DNA of 64,000 nucleotides from Chrysopilus asiliformis. Lineage: Eukaryota > Arthropoda > Insecta > Diptera > Rhagionidae. Both the position numbers and the translations under genes were made by a program. Under the pieces are notes generated by a model. It did no database searches. It was not told where the DNA came from and saw only the letters and a list, made by a program, of their open reading frames with translations. The stretch lies in contig OZ035962.1 in the NCBI GenBank assembly GCA_964034945.1, positions 101,777,284-101,841,283 on the forward strand. Reading direction: 5' to 3'. Positions 1 to 11,865 of this stretch are shown piece after piece. Positions within the stretch are counted from its first letter, which is position 1, and every line of letters starts with the position of its first letter.

Positions 1-2482
1 CATCAATTTTCGTTCAACATTCGGAATCATAATTTATTTTAGTATCAAATTTTTCAATAATTTGTCAAAACAAGATTTGCAATTCGGTAACTAGCCGTCA
101 GTGATGCTCATAAGCATATTGAATTTGAAAGAACGAAATACGAAAATAGGGGTTATCCGTTCATAGTTTTTTTTTCTTCTCCCGTTCTGATACCGATGTT
201 GATGCTTATGCTGTTTGCGCTCTAAAAATAGCATTAGTAACGCCTAATCTTGCCATTTTGTCGGAATTTCCTTCATTTAAAATGATTTATTGGACGAAGG
301 TCTTGCAGCATTCCCACGATGATGAGGAAAAACCATCAATCACCCCAAATATTATGAATTTGTTTCGATTTGAATAAATCCCCCGACTCCCCCCTAGCCA
401 GCGCTATTCTGGCCGACAATCGCCTAACCGGGTGATTTTCCCTTTTACACGCCCGTATTTCGGTTTGGCATTAAAACGTCGCTAGAGGCGCTATACGATT
501 GAGTGTAAAGAATCCAGGAATCCCGACTGGGGAATTATGCTGATTATGTTGTTGCTGATGAAAATGAAAATGTTGGCGGTGATGGTGGTATTGGCCATGT
601 GGAAAACATTAACAATGACAATATTTGCCACGGTAACATTATGCCAAGCTATTGTATGTACAAACATTCAGAGCACCTCACATAAAAGACGCGTATGTTT
701 GAAACTGGTACTCGTTTATAGTTATTTGTGAAAGATTGAAGTGAATGGATGACAACAGGAATGGAAACAATGCTGACATGTGGACATTGTCGTGGATGGC
801 GTAAAATTTCCATTTGACATACATGTAAAAACCTCTGGATAGACTCTTTTGTAAAGTATGTCACATATAGGTTGTTACAGGGTGGTAGGAGATGTTAATT
901 TCAACGGAAAATCACCTTTGAAATTTCAACATGAAAATCGAACAGAATTCGCTAAAGGATTTATGGCTGAGGTAGTCGTCATCTTTTATGATTTATGCTG
1001 TAGCGTACAAACGTTGAGCATAAAGCATCGACACATGAAATATGAATTCCGCTGATATATTGTCTATCGATTTGTTTGTTTAACGCATTTCATGTATGAA
1101 GAGTTAATGATTGTCCAATAATAGCGAAAAAGAAGAGTTCGGGCGATGGTTGGGGAAAAGTTACATAAAACCGATGCGTCCCATTTTCCGACAGCAGGGA
1201 ATATCGAGATCCTGTAAAACAACCATCGCATTTGGCTCATTTACTGGATGTTTTATTAATGAATAGTCGGACGATGAAATTTTCACCCATTATCGGCTGC
1301 TGATGGTCCTCAATTTATTGTATAGGTACCCTACCTACACTCACTCCTCACTCCCCATTCTCAAATTGGCCCAAATGTTATACGTTTCATTGAACGGATG
1401 GAAGTCCGGTTTGTTTACGGACGTGTCTCGCTTTAAAATGATTGGATATCGAACTTGTACACGGGATTGATGCTTTTCGCAAACATAACGAAACTTTGTT
1501 TTGTCATTTCCCGGCTGCTGTATCTATCGGTCGATTCACATAAGGATAATAAGCTTTCATTATAAAACAACAACTATAGGATACTGTTCTGTGTTGGATA
1601 AAAGGCATATTTGTTTTTTTTTTCTGCTTCAGTGTGAGCTAAAATGTTTTGTACATGAAACGAAAGACTATGAAAATGATAAATACGGTCGTGTTCTGGT
1701 CATGTTTCCATGTCCGGCATCGAATAGGTTCTCCCTTAATACTGTGTCCTCGCCTTATCCCTAGACTAATAACTCGGATTGATGGAACCTGTTGTTTGCT
1801 GCCAAAGTTCCAGATTTAACTTTGCTTGTTCAACTAGGGGTTAAAATTTTCAACACTTTGTCTGGCTACTTGTAATAAATATTTCAAAACGAGCATAAAC
1901 AACAAAGGATCCTCTGTTGTGATAGAAAATCAGAAAATTGTCTACAAACAATATTTTAGGTACCTTCCCACTACATACTCCCCGATATATTTCCAAATTA
2001 ATGTTCATCGTACACCAACAGCACTCATATAGAAATGTGTATTTGTTCCAAAACATTTTTTCATGTTTATTTGTCAAGCAATATCCTTTTAACCCTCTGC
2101 ATAAATTTATCAAATCATGTGTAAATGTGCCAATGCAGGATTTTAAATTTTAAATTAATTAGTGTAACTTTGTAGACACACGCAAAGGCTTTAATTAATT
2201 GAGAAATGATTATAGCCCTGATTAGTGCGATCGATTTCGTATAAAACGATTAAATTAAAGTTTAAATTTCCCATTTTATAGTTAAAGTGTTCGATATTAT
2301 GGATTAAATTACCAATAGTTGTTGTCTACTGCAGTTTGATTATATAGTAAAGAGTTTTTGCAACATACAATTAGTATAATTGAATTATTAACCTATAGGT
2401 TGCAAATAAATCTATTATGCTGGGGTTTAAAATTTTAGGCAATTTTCGAAAAATATTTTTTTTTGCATGAGAAAAACCAATT
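1..2482. other. Unassigned AT-rich DNA
   Basis: I see no recognisable gene, RNA or mobile element here. Open frames are short (at most 87 codons), overlap on both strands and have no recognisable protein character. The stretch is mostly single-copy in appearance, with short A/T runs. Confidence 0.5.
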
Positions 2483-2938
2483 TGTTATTTCTGATGCAGA
2501 AAAACTTGTCGCGAGCATGTTTGCTGATTGATTCTTTGGAGCCAATTTTCCACCACTCTTCCACACATATCGGCCGGAACGTTGGCATTTTCGCGGTCGA
2601 TATTGTTCCTGAGCTCCTCTAAAGTTGTTGGCTTGTTGACATAAACCAACGACTTAACATAACCCCATAAAAAGAAATCCAACGGCGTTAAATCGCATGA
2701 GCGAAGTGGCCATTCGGCCGGACCATTTCTCGAAATTACACGATTATCGAACTTCTCCTTCAATAGATCAATTGTTTGACCAGCTGTGTGGCATGTAAAC
2801 CTAAAAAAACCTTAAAAATAAAAAATGTGAACCTTGACTGACATTTTAGCATTGCCAGATCATAAAAAAAAGTTTTAGGGTGCGTTTTTATTAAAATACA
2901 AAATTGTTTTGTCCTTGTTGAAAGACCCTTTATTAAGT
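2483..2938 (-). mobile_element. Tc1/mariner (IS630-type) remnant, copy 1
   Basis: The right edge (minus-strand 5' end) is an intact terminal repeat ending ...CAAGGACA AAAC..., the same end seen at 41753 and 53320 (GGGTCTTTCAACAAGGACA on the minus strand). The subterminal stretch about 2815-2900 also matches the two other copies. The other end is missing: similarity stops near 2483. Inside is a transposase C-terminal part (separate entry). The N-terminal catalytic half is deleted, so the copy is non-autonomous and decaying. Confidence 0.8.
2485..2763 (-). pseudogene. Tc1/mariner transposase C-terminal fragment
   Basis: A 92-codon frame contains LTPLDFFLWGYVKS followed by a helix of the form KPTTLEELRNNI and ...VVENWLQRINQ. 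This is the well-known C-terminal part of insect IS630/mariner transposases (also seen in SETMAR-like predictions), in which the third acidic residue lies in the LxPLDFFLWG region. A full transposase is about 340 residues; only about 75 recognisable residues remain here. The first two catalytic aspartates and the DNA-binding domain are absent, so it cannot be active. The same segment recurs at 41985-42180 (+) and 52640-52860 (-). Confidence 0.8.
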
Positions 2939-3814
2939 AGATCGGATTAAAAAATTATATGACTTTAAAGTCATGCGTGCAGCCGAATGGGGGGCATTTA
3001 CGAAATAAGTTGAAACTTTAGTTGCGATTTTTTTAAAACGACGTGTTCAAACTCACTTAATAACCACTCAACCGATTTGTTTGAAATTTTGCATACTTGT
3101 TACTGTATAGATTTGAGCTGAAGTTTTTAAAAAAATAAATTTTTACTATTTGTCACCATAAAATCAAAACTTTACTTTAAAACGGACGCCATTTTGTTCG
3201 TAATTGATTTTTTAAAATTCCGGCCCGGCACATCGTATTTTCATTGATGTTTAAAACACATCAGCCGATTTCCAATTCCCCTCAAAAGCGCATTTCCTAT
3301 TTTCCTTGTAATTTACCTCAAAAGCAATTACTTTCTTCTTTCACCGGGCGACAGGCGAAGATTCAGTGATTAACTGGCTTTTATAAGAAGGTAATCTGAT
3401 GCGTAGCAGAACATTGCAAAAGAATTATGATCCAATAAATTACTGGCAATATACGAAATGAATGTTGGATTTGTAGAGTAGAACAATTCTGGTGTCGTTT
3501 TCATGTCTTAAGGCCATTCATTATAGCCGTAGGAACAGAAGTGAGGACTAACGGTACGGTAAGGAGATATGTTCACCCCTGCATACGCTATATATCATAA
3601 ACGAAAGGATCCGGAATGCTTAAAATGTAATCTTATCAAATCTTTTAAGTCCAAATTATAGCGTTAATCAATGCTAGTTACGCCAAAGATTTTACCATTA
3701 AATTTTCTTTTGCGCTGTCTGTATTAGATTGTTATACGGAGGTTCATCCAGGAACATACGTCACAGATTTAGGGCAAGGAGATTTACAGACCTCAAGTAG
3801 CAAAATTTGTATGC
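2939..3814. other. Unassigned DNA with a shared repeat core near 3070
   Basis: No gene is visible. At about 3068-3095 the plus strand reads AACCGATTTGTTTGAAATTT, the core word that follows GTCT arrays in several repeat families of this window, and about 110 bp later comes a word like ACGCCATTTTG, also seen in the family-F copy at 42.4 kb. The segment 2990-3230 is therefore probably a degraded F-like repeat without its microsatellite. Confidence 0.3.
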
Positions 3815-3890
3815 AACTTGCATTCTTCTGGTTAGCATACACGGTTGACAAAGATCGTACAGACAACCAGGGTTTCGAACCGGGTATTTT
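3815..3890 (+). other. Possible tRNA-like (pol III A/B box) relic
   Basis: The plus strand has TCTGGTTAGCATA (resembling a D-arm/A box) and, about 40 bp later, GGGTTTCGAACC (resembling a T-loop/B box). I could not pair an acceptor stem or a convincing anticodon arm, so this is not a functional tRNA. A SINE head or tRNA pseudogene is possible; chance is also possible. Confidence 0.15.
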
Positions 3891-3946
3891 TTCGCTCCGA
3901 TTTTCAGTTTCGCTCTTTAGGTTTTTTCGTTTCCGGTTACGGTCCA

Positions 3947-4174
3947 GGGCACCAATCATGTATTTCGACGCGTCTCTGTCTTTCGACTTCGACGCAGCTT
4001 TTATCTCTTGACTTCGCCATATCTGCAGCTTGAAATTTCGCGGAACTATGAATCGAAACGTGATTCTGACTGTCACTCCAGAAAATTTGAAGTTGCTGAT
4101 ATGGCGAAGTCAAGAGTTAAAAGCTGCGTCGAGGTCGAAAGACAGAGACGCGTCGGACTACATGATTGGTGCCC
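3947..4174. mobile_element. Fold-back (long inverted repeat) MITE, copy 1
   Basis: About 95-bp inverted arms: GGGCACCAATCATGTA at the left, its complement TACATGATTGGTGCCC at the right, with CGACGCGTCTCTGTC and TGACTTCGCCATATC words matched inside. The loop is about 40 bp. Total 228 bp. A second copy is at 25282-25515 with the same arms and loop, which shows a dispersed family. No coding capacity. The target-site duplication is not clear. Open frames on both strands here are mirror-image artefacts of the inverted repeat. Confidence 0.85.
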
Positions 4175-6320
4175 AGTTTTGAAAAAAATAGATATCGAAC
4201 CGGTACGCTTTAGCTTAATGTCGAAATAAAGGAAAAAGTAATATTTTATTGTCAGATACCCAATTTACCACCTAATATTATTTAAAAAAAAAACAGAGCT
4301 CATCATCGCAAAAAATGAAATTTAAAAAAAAAGTTCAATATCTTTCTTGGGTTTAAAAACAATCTTTGATTAGAAGTAAGAATTATAAAGACACACGACG
4401 GATGCTTAAACCCGTCATGGGATTCTTTTGAATTTTCGTTATAAATCAAATCAAATATCATTATTAAGTCGTATCTATGTCGCATATTTCAAGTGAGACT
4501 GATATCCCTTTTTGGATTGATTGACAAAAACAATTTCCACTAATTTGCAGCAAGATAATCAATCCAGAAAGTCTATCAGACTGGGAAATCGGGAAAAACC
4601 AACCACATACAGAATATGGAATAAAAACCCCAAGAGATAACATTCGGGGGTGTGCCGAGAGGCCAAAAAGGCGGCGGAGGATGAAAATGGATGTTTTTCG
4701 ATCCCCCAATTTCATTCGCCGGTTATCTTTTGGATATAAAATATAAATTTCAGTTCGATTCGGCTATGCTATTATGAGGGCTAAAAACAAACTGATACGG
4801 CATTAAAGCCATATATTTCTGTATCAGAAATGACTTTTACCGCTCCGAATCGATTCAATCCCCGCCGTTCTCGATTTTCCTCTGATAATTCTGAAAAAGG
4901 GCTGTCTGTCACGTGTCAAATTTATGCAATTATATTTTCGATAGAATGAATTTTTTAATTCACTTCGCTTTTGTGAATGTAATAACAAAAAAACATACCA
5001 CAGACAGACATAGAAAAACTTTCCATCGGTAGAATTTTTCCGAAACGGTTGTACGTGTGTGTGGTAGTAGGAGGATTCAGAATTCTGGAAATGAATTAAA
5101 TTACATAACATGCCTGTAATATTTGTATGATGTTGTATCCATGGTTGCCATCCATTGGTCATGGTGTGAAATTCGCACCATTGGGACTTTATCTATACGT
5201 TCATGTAGTAGATTTTTTTTTATTACAGAAAAACCTTTAAAAGAAGAGCAAACATTGAATGATTCTTTCATCCTATGTCCAGTCAACTTATATCTCTTCC
5301 TGATGGCTTTTAACTTTTGAATATCCTGAAACGTTCCAGCTCCACCCTATTTCCACCCACTAAATTCGTAGCTGTTTGGTTCGTTTCAATTCGAATCTAT
5401 AGATTTGATTCATGGTATTTTGTAGTGTAAATTTTTACTGTTGTAATTAGGTTTGCGAAATTGATGGGATCCCTTTTTATTTCGATTTATTTTTGTACAT
5501 AGCATCGTCGCATTGCAGTGAACATAATTTAAAATAACATTTCGTCGATCTGACCGAAACACCGAAAACCCCAACAGCCAACCTCGCCCGCTCCCCTCTT
5601 TCACAGCAGAAAAACTTGGTCCGATGGGCATGTATCAATGTCAGAGATCACAGAGAGCTATCAATCGACAAGTCCCCCAGCATAAATTTCATCTACCAAT
5701 TACAAAATACATATATTTAAACATTAAAAGTATAACTCAAAGGCAAAACCAAAAACATTAATGTTGAAAATGATGTAGTGTGGTGGTTGTTTTTTTTAAA
5801 AAAATTCTTTATCCTCGATATAAATAATCCCTGAGCATATATGTATATATAAATAAAAGCTTATATGTTATTTCAAAAACCAATTTTTGGAGCAAAAAAC
5901 TTTGGATCTGTGACCGCAATTATCCGACTGTAATAGAATTTTTAGCGTCTGGTATCAATTGGGATCAAAAGCAGACATGTAATTTTAATTTAAGCAATTT
6001 TTTTAATCAAACCCTTTTTTTTTGCTTAAATTGAAGCGGTTTTTCGAAATGGATTTGAATTTTTATTGGAAATGACTGTTGTGCGTTTAAGTTACAGTGA
6101 AATTTTCAGATTTGTGGAATATTGCAAATTCAAATTTTATCCCTGTTATTGTGGGCCCTATAACGGTACTCTTATGGTTACCATACATTTTCAAATGGCC
6201 AGGAGAAACCTGGATTTAGGCATGTTGTTTCGGCGCCACGGAAATTAACCAATTAGCGCCCAGATATTTTTGCATTGAAATGTTAATGAAAAAGTTTTAC
6301 TGTTCGTAGGAACCAAAAAA
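4175..6320. other. Unassigned AT-rich DNA
   Basis: No gene, RNA or mobile-element end recognised. Small overlapping frames on both strands (up to 112 codons) look random. Contains several long A or T runs and a short TA-rich patch near 5840-5870. Confidence 0.45.
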
Positions 6321-6792
6321 TAAACATGAGAAAAGCTACAATTGCCAGGGGCCAATCGTCAAATGCTCTCTGATGACAGACAAAATGTTTATTTAAAAAA
6401 ACAATTTGTATAGGAGAGGGTGAAAGGACTGGTCCGATTGGATTTTAATGTGGGGAATGGTTATGTAAAATCATACTCTATACAGATTTTGCCTTCATAA
6501 ATTTTTCAATACGACTCACCGATTTTGAGAAAATTGCAAAAAACTGTTTCGTTTGTATGGGAGAGGAAGAAGAAATGGTCCAATTTTGCCCGGTCAAGAA
6601 CTTAGCCTTGCCAATTACGAGAAACGGAACTATACAAAATTTTAAGTCTCTAGCTCAATCCGTTCGAAAGTTCTGGTGTTCACGGACACACAGACAGACA
6701 AACGGACAGACACACAGACGGACAGACAGACAGGCGGACAGACAGACAGACAGACGGACAGACAGACGGACAGACAGACGGACAGACAGACG

Positions 6793-6827
<35 letters not shown>

Positions 6828-7080
6828 GGACAGATAGACAGACGGACAGACAGACAAACTGACAGACACACAGACGGACAGACACACAAAGGAACATACA
6901 CACAGACGGACAGACCGACAGACAGGCGGACAGACAGACAGACAGACGGACAGACAGACGGACAGACAGACGGACAGACAGACGGACAGACAGACAGACA
7001 GACAGGCAGACGGACAGGTACACAGACGGACAGATAGACAGACGGATGGGCAGATAGATGGACAGACGGACACACAGATG

Positions 7081-7111
<31 letters not shown>

Positions 7112-7257
7112 GGACGGACGGACATGCGGAAATTAAAATCCATCGCTAACACCCTCGTGTGGTACATTTTTGTGTCCGATGATTGGTTCGGTGCGTTACA
7201 TACGGTATACTAAATCTAATATACTTCCATATGATATATCATATAGAGTATAAAAAT
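6321..7257 (+). mobile_element. Family A repeat, diverged subfamily (A2), with expanded microsatellite
   Basis: The order matches the A copies at 9857 and 29105: a start like TAAACATGAGAAAAGCTACA, a module with TGGTCCGATTGGATTTTAATG and TATGTAAAATCATA, the CAAAATTTTAAGTCTCTAGC core, a GACA/GACG array, then GATGATTGGTTCGGTGCGTT and a GAGTATAAAAATC end. It is diverged from A1 and its array is far longer. No protein is encoded. It is a non-autonomous element of unknown class. Confidence 0.7.
6684..7124 (+). repeat. (GACA/GACG)n microsatellite, about 440 bp
   Basis: Nearly pure tetranucleotide repeat of GACA with frequent GACG and a few GACT/GATA variants. The arrangement is patchy: two long homogeneous blocks (about 6710-6860 and 6915-7010) are separated by more diverged units such as CACACAAAGGAACATACACA. 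Open frames of up to 170 codons on the minus strand (Cys-Leu-Ser-Val repeats) are artefacts of the repeat. Confidence 0.95.
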
Positions 7258-9091
7258 CTTACGCGTTACCTAATGAACCCGAGAAACTTTCGGATATCTC
7301 ATAATCGTACTCAAAGTTGCAAGCCCTCAAAAAAGTGAATTTTTGCTTTACATTTATGTCCCAAATTTCTTTAATTTCGTGTTATAATTTAACAAATGCT
7401 AGAAAAATGATTACTAAACATAAAAAAAAATACTCCACTTTAACTGCGGGTTACTGTAAATTACATGTTTTCACCTGCGGCGCATTTTCTCAACGATTTA
7501 TCACAAAAGAGCTCATGTATCTCATGAAATTTGTCCTGCGGCACAATTCACTTTATTGGCACTTTCACAACTTCCGTTGCGATTATTTTTTGGGACGTAA
7601 AGAGTGCGGTAAAATAGGTGAATTTTCGATTAGGACTATGTATCCTCATTGCGCTGCATCTGTTTAAAACACAAATTTCTACTTGGTTTTCGCCCAAATC
7701 AGGTTTTTTTTACTTTAAAATTTATTGTTTCGTTGGTGTCCGGCTTTAGCCTCCCTCCCCCTGCTCCTTCTCATTTCCCTTCCCCTTCCCCTTCCCCTGC
7801 TCCTTTTCCTTTCTCTTCCCCTTCCACTTCCTCTTTCCCCTTTTAATATTTTGTGTATGGAAAACCACACTCTATGGAAAGTGTATTTTAAAATATATTA
7901 CTAGAAAATTGTCGATGAAAATATAATTATCGATTAAATAGTTTTTCACGCAATGACACTGGGCAGATACTCTTGATCTACACACAAAAACATCCTTTAG
8001 TCGTTAAAAGGAAAAAAAGAGTAGATCTAAATATAATAATAAATTCTCATGTGTGTTACGATACGTTCAAATGTTTTGATAAATTTTTAGTTGTTGGCTA
8101 GATATAAATCCGACACACCCTTTTCGCATTAGGCGTGTTAACTAGCAACTAAATGGCTGTCCCATTCTGACCTTTCATCATCCACAGCAAGGGTCTGGTA
8201 TTGATAAATGAAAACGGGACATTGGAATTTTCTCGTACCGAAAACGTGGGGCTGGCAAAAATGTTGACAGGACATAAATTCAACGTATGTTTATGCTTCA
8301 GTTACCTTCCTGACAACCGGAGATCGTTGTTAACTGCCACTTAATAGAGCATAAATATCACTAGTTAAAATTCATATATCAATATAAGGTGGATCCCAAG
8401 GGGTGAGCTTAAAGGTGGTAGAAAAAAATTGATGTGCCGTAATAAATCGAAAATTTCGGAGATCTCTTCAAATTTCAGGATAAAAGATATTCAGGGAGAA
8501 GATAATCATTTGGCATCAGTTTTATCGAAGGAATTTTTTTTCTGCTCCTAACCAATCGCTAAAGTGTGCAAATCGTTGTTGTATAGTCATGTCCGTATGT
8601 AATTCGTAAACGCTTTCCTAACAGAATACTCTTGTGATATACATCAATTACAAGAAAAAAAGTACAATAGTATGGCATCAATCCAAGAGTTTTCTGAAAA
8701 TAAGGATTTTAGGATATGAAACAATACTTTTTATACTTTGTTGAATTTTGTTGAAATGAAATTCTGCAGATAGCTACCTACTGATAAAAGCTGCAAAAAG
8801 TGTTCAAGAGCTGTGAACTGGAGCATAACCAAATTTCAAAATTGGCCAAGGATAAGCCGTGTTTTATGATAGGAAAAAGTTATGTCGTAGACATTATTGT
8901 TGTCACAATTGTGCAGGAAACATTTTCATTTTTTTCTACTAACATAAAATGATTGTTTCATCGGAAAAACCAAAAAAAAAATAGTTTTTTTTTGCGATTT
9001 TCTTGAACATGGTGTGTCGTATCAAAAAAAAACCAAAATTATGAAATTTAAAAAACCCGCGACCTACAAAAATCAAATACTGGAACGAATT
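7258..9091. other. Unassigned DNA
   Basis: No gene recognised. The 116-codon plus frame at 7317-7667 has no protein-like character. It holds two copies of a recurring GC-rich word (TTTCACCTGCGGCGCA near 7465 and CCTGCGGCACAA near 7534) discussed under findings, and a polypyrimidine tract (separate entry). Confidence 0.45.
7748..7843 (+). repeat. Polypyrimidine tract, (CCTTCC)-like
   Basis: About 95 bp almost entirely C and T, made of degenerate TTCCCC and CTTCCC units. Such tracts can form triplex DNA; no splice site or gene is evident beside it. Confidence 0.9.
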
Positions 9092-9300
9092 CGGCCAAAC
9101 TATTTGCAGATTCGGATTCAGCGGTATCAAATTACCCTAAAATGGTTGAAATATCAGCAGCAACAACAAAAATATCGGCTTATACGGAGTTTTTTCGAAA
9201 AACATAATCTTCTTTTTCGGATTTTTTTCAAAAACTAGAGCCAATCTGGCCAAACCACTTCCAGATGCGGAATCAGAGACGTTAAATTATCCTATAAAAT
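9092..9300 (+). repeat. Imperfect direct repeat pair
   Basis: A segment beginning GGCCAAACTATTTGCAG at 9092 recurs with changes from 9248 (GGCCAAACCACTTCCAG), about 156 bp downstream. Both are followed by a GATKCGGAWTCAG-like word and ATTAYCCTA. This looks like an old tandem duplication or a pair of repeat modules. No coding role is evident. Confidence 0.5.
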
Positions 9301-9508
9301 CTTTGACGGCAAAATTATTGTTGTGCAGTGTTATATTATTTGATCCTTTTTAAAGTTTTTTTTATTTCGGGGTTTTCTCAATTTTCTAAAGATTTTTTTT
9401 CAGTCGGGGGTTTCTTAAAGTTTTTAATTTTGTTTTTCCACACAAAAGCCCTGCAATTTCACAACAATAGTATATTACGCAACAAGGGGCGAAAGTCAAC
9501 GATTTCAA

Positions 9509-10534
9509 GAGTGTGAAGTTAGCTGCACGAGCGAAGCGAGGGCAGATATCCCACGAGTGAATTCGTTGACTCGCTCCGAGTTGCGTATACAATTTTTCAT
9601 AACAAATTCATTGAAAATATGCCTTGAGATGCCATTTAAGCGCGATTTTAGTATTGGAGAGTAATGCAAAAGGGGGCAGAAGTAAATATTTAAAAGAAAC
9701 AAAATAACTATTCTATAAATTCGTTTTATTACTAAGAAATGTTGGTCAAAACAGATTTTAATTTTTAAATTTCTTTCCTCTGAAATAAAAAATCAACATA
9801 ACAAACAATGGAAATCGGCAATGCTCAACTAAATCACGCAAAATACAATCTGAAATGTAAACATAACAAAAGCTATAATTGCCAATCTGGCAATCATTGA
9901 AAACCCGTATGGTGATTTAAGTGAATGGCGAACAGTTTTATCAAAATTCCACTATGAATTCAAACTTTCCAATAAGATTTTTTAAAATTTGTTCCAATCG
10001 GATTTTGATGTATGGGAGTTTTATGTAGAATCATATCCTGAATAACTTTTGTTCTTGGACTTTTTTGATAAGATGCACCGTTTTTGAGATATTCACAAAA
10101 AACGATTTCGTTCGTATGGGGGGTACCCCCCCTAATGGTCCATTTTTTTCCATTAACGAACTTAGCATCGCATTTTACGAAAAACGAATCTGCGCAAAAT
10201 TTCAAGTCTCTAGCTCAATCCGTGCGCCCGCAATCCGCGCCACAGACAGACGGACGGACAGACAGACAGACAGACAGACGGACGGACATGGAAAATTCAA
10301 TTTTTTTATCATTCTAAACACACTGCTGTAATTCATTTTTGTGTGTGATGACGGGATCTTGGCGTTACAAACGGTAAAGCAAAGTCAATATACCCTTTGG
10401 TTTCACCATATAAAAATGCTGATCAGCTGTTTCAGTTTTTCTCGCCTCTGAAATAAAAAATCAACATAACAAAAAATGGAAATCGGCAATGCTCAACTAA
10501 ATCACACTTTGCTCGTGCAGCTAACTTCACACTC
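9509..10534. repeat. Inverted and direct repeats bracketing an A element
   Basis: A 24-bp perfect inverted repeat (starting GAGTGTGAAGTTAGCTGCAC) lies at 9509-9532 and 10511-10534. Inside it, a 61-bp direct repeat with one visible mismatch (CCTCTGAAATAAAAAATCAA...) lies at 9777-9837 and 10445-10505, flanking the A copy at 9857-10417. A further inverted word (ATTTTCAATG.../CATTGAAAAT) pairs about 9600 with about 10750. The pattern suggests insertion of A into an older repeat followed by a segmental duplication. Confidence 0.7.
9857..10417 (+). mobile_element. Family A repeat (A1), copy 1
   Basis: Starts GTAAACATAACAAAAGCTAT, has CCCGTATGGTGA at 9904-9915, the CAAAATTTCAAGTCTCTAGC core near 10195, a short GACA/GACG array at about 10244-10288, GTTACAAACGGTAA, and ends CCCTTTGGTTTCACCATA. 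In the intact copies (29105, 62149) the end is the exact inverse complement of CCCGTATGGTGA, giving a 12-bp subterminal inverted repeat; here the last GGG is deleted. No coding capacity; both 'ORFs' crossing the array are artefacts. Confidence 0.8.
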
Positions 10535-11595
10535 GTTCAGTTTCATTCATAAATTTTCTGTTAGAAGCATATATGGCTGTACTGCTTACTCTAGTGTTTT
10601 CTGCCTATGCAGAGTTTGTCTTCTGTATTCTGTGGTACGAGAAACACGTCGCGAAAACACACTTTCGACCAGCTGATCGCATTTTCGCCCCTAGGGCCGA
10701 AAACGCAACTTTCGACCCGCTACGGAGGCATCGAAAGGCATATTTTCAATGCATGTGTTATGAAAAAATTATTTACATTATTTTTCTGCATGCTCAAAAA
10801 ATGACAGAAAATAATTGGTAAATTTTACATTTTTTTTTGTCGATTACACATTTTGTACTTGAAGCTTACATACCATGAGTAATTTCACAAAAACAAATCT
10901 GTGAACATTTCCAAATTTGAATGTTGGAATTGAAGTGTTATTTAAAAAATACTGTATTTGCAAAATAAACAAAAACATTGTCACAGTCTAAATTCAAATG
11001 GTAATTTTGAAAAACCTTTAAACGTATATTTTATAGAACTTTTTATCAAAACAACAAAGAAATTGAAAAAACAATAACGAATAAAAAATTATTTTAAAAA
11101 TGTCACTGAAAATTCAAATTTTAATATTATTATAATTGGTCTGAAAAAAGTTCTGTGATTTCAGTTTGTTTTAATTCCAATTCGAGTCGGAAGTTGAGGA
11201 AAAAAAAATTTAATGGAGAAGTCATTTTCCTGAATAATCTTCCAATTACGGAAAATTGCGATGAAAATTATAGTTTTTCCTTGTGGAGAGTATGGTGGGA
11301 GATTTTTATACTCGATTTAATTTTATTTCTTATTCCGCTGATAACAATTGAATAATATTGAAATGATTTTGTATATACGGCTGGCATGGCGGAGCGTTGA
11401 AAATACAGAAGATTTCATTTTTAATGGTGTGAAAATAATTTTGAAGGAATTTCATTTCTCCGGAAATTTATCAAAGAAACCAGACTCCATTAGATATCTT
11501 CAGTCTATATTCGTTTATTAATATAAATTGCCTCTCCTCCTTCACTAAACTGTAGATGATTTCCTTGGAACGCTGCAGGGACAATCATTGGAAGG
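10535..11595. other. Unassigned AT-rich DNA
   Basis: No gene recognised. Short frames at 10573-10821 (+) and 11155-11355 (+) show no known family. Long A/T-rich patches. Confidence 0.4.
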
Positions 11596-11865
11596 TTAGT
11601 TTTTTGGCGTATTTTGTGGGCGATATGAATAAACCAAGCGAAAATCAGCTAACGGCATGATTTCTTCACCATCAGGCGAAATTGCAAAATGATTTCCATA
11701 TCTAGCAGCTAAATAGTGAATTATACTGTATAACGAACTGACAATGCCTAATAAGACAGATACAAGTCGTAGCACCGCAGATGGAACAAGACGCGGTGGC
11801 GAAAGAAACCAAATTGAAGCGGAATCGAAAATTAGCATGCTAATAATCTCGGCAATTTGTTTCAA
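11596..11865 (-). CDS. Candidate coding fragment, unknown
   Basis: An open frame (about 76 codons from its first ATG, about 89 if extended) reads as protein-like: a hydrophobic stretch (VLRLVSVLLGIVSSLYSIIH) that could be one membrane helix, then a polar tail with SPDGEEIMPLADFR, ending in TAA. About 50 bp upstream on the minus strand are a GTAAGT donor-like word (near 11917) and a TTTTTAATAG acceptor-like word, the size of a short insect intron, but the frames on the two sides do not join cleanly. Protein-like open frames also exist on the plus strand across 11744-12165, so strand and reality are uncertain. I do not recognise a family. Confidence 0.2.
   Translation of the reverse strand: MKQIAEIISMLIFDSASIWFLSPPRLVPSAVLRLVSVLLGIVSSLYSIIHYLAARYGNHFAISPDGEEIMPLADFRLVYSYRPQNTPKN

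Noticed and set aside
3864..3886. tRNA T-arm-like GGGTTTCGAACCGGG
   Set aside because: No acceptor or anticodon stem can be paired, so not annotated as a tRNA.
3744..4229. Frames on both strands, up to 110 codons
   Set aside because: They are explained by the inverted arms of the fold-back element.
6642..7167. Long minus-strand frames (131-170 codons) of Cys/Leu/Ser/Val repeats
   Set aside because: They are translations of the GACA/GACG microsatellite; three frames are open at once.
7748..7843. Polypyrimidine tract as a splice acceptor
   Set aside because: No AG followed by an open coding frame at a suitable distance.
10065..10331. Frames ending in Thr-Asp-Arg-Gln repeats, also at 25974-26281, 29310-29612, 62220-62523
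   Set aside because: The same non-coding family A element read through its array; two frames are open in each copy.
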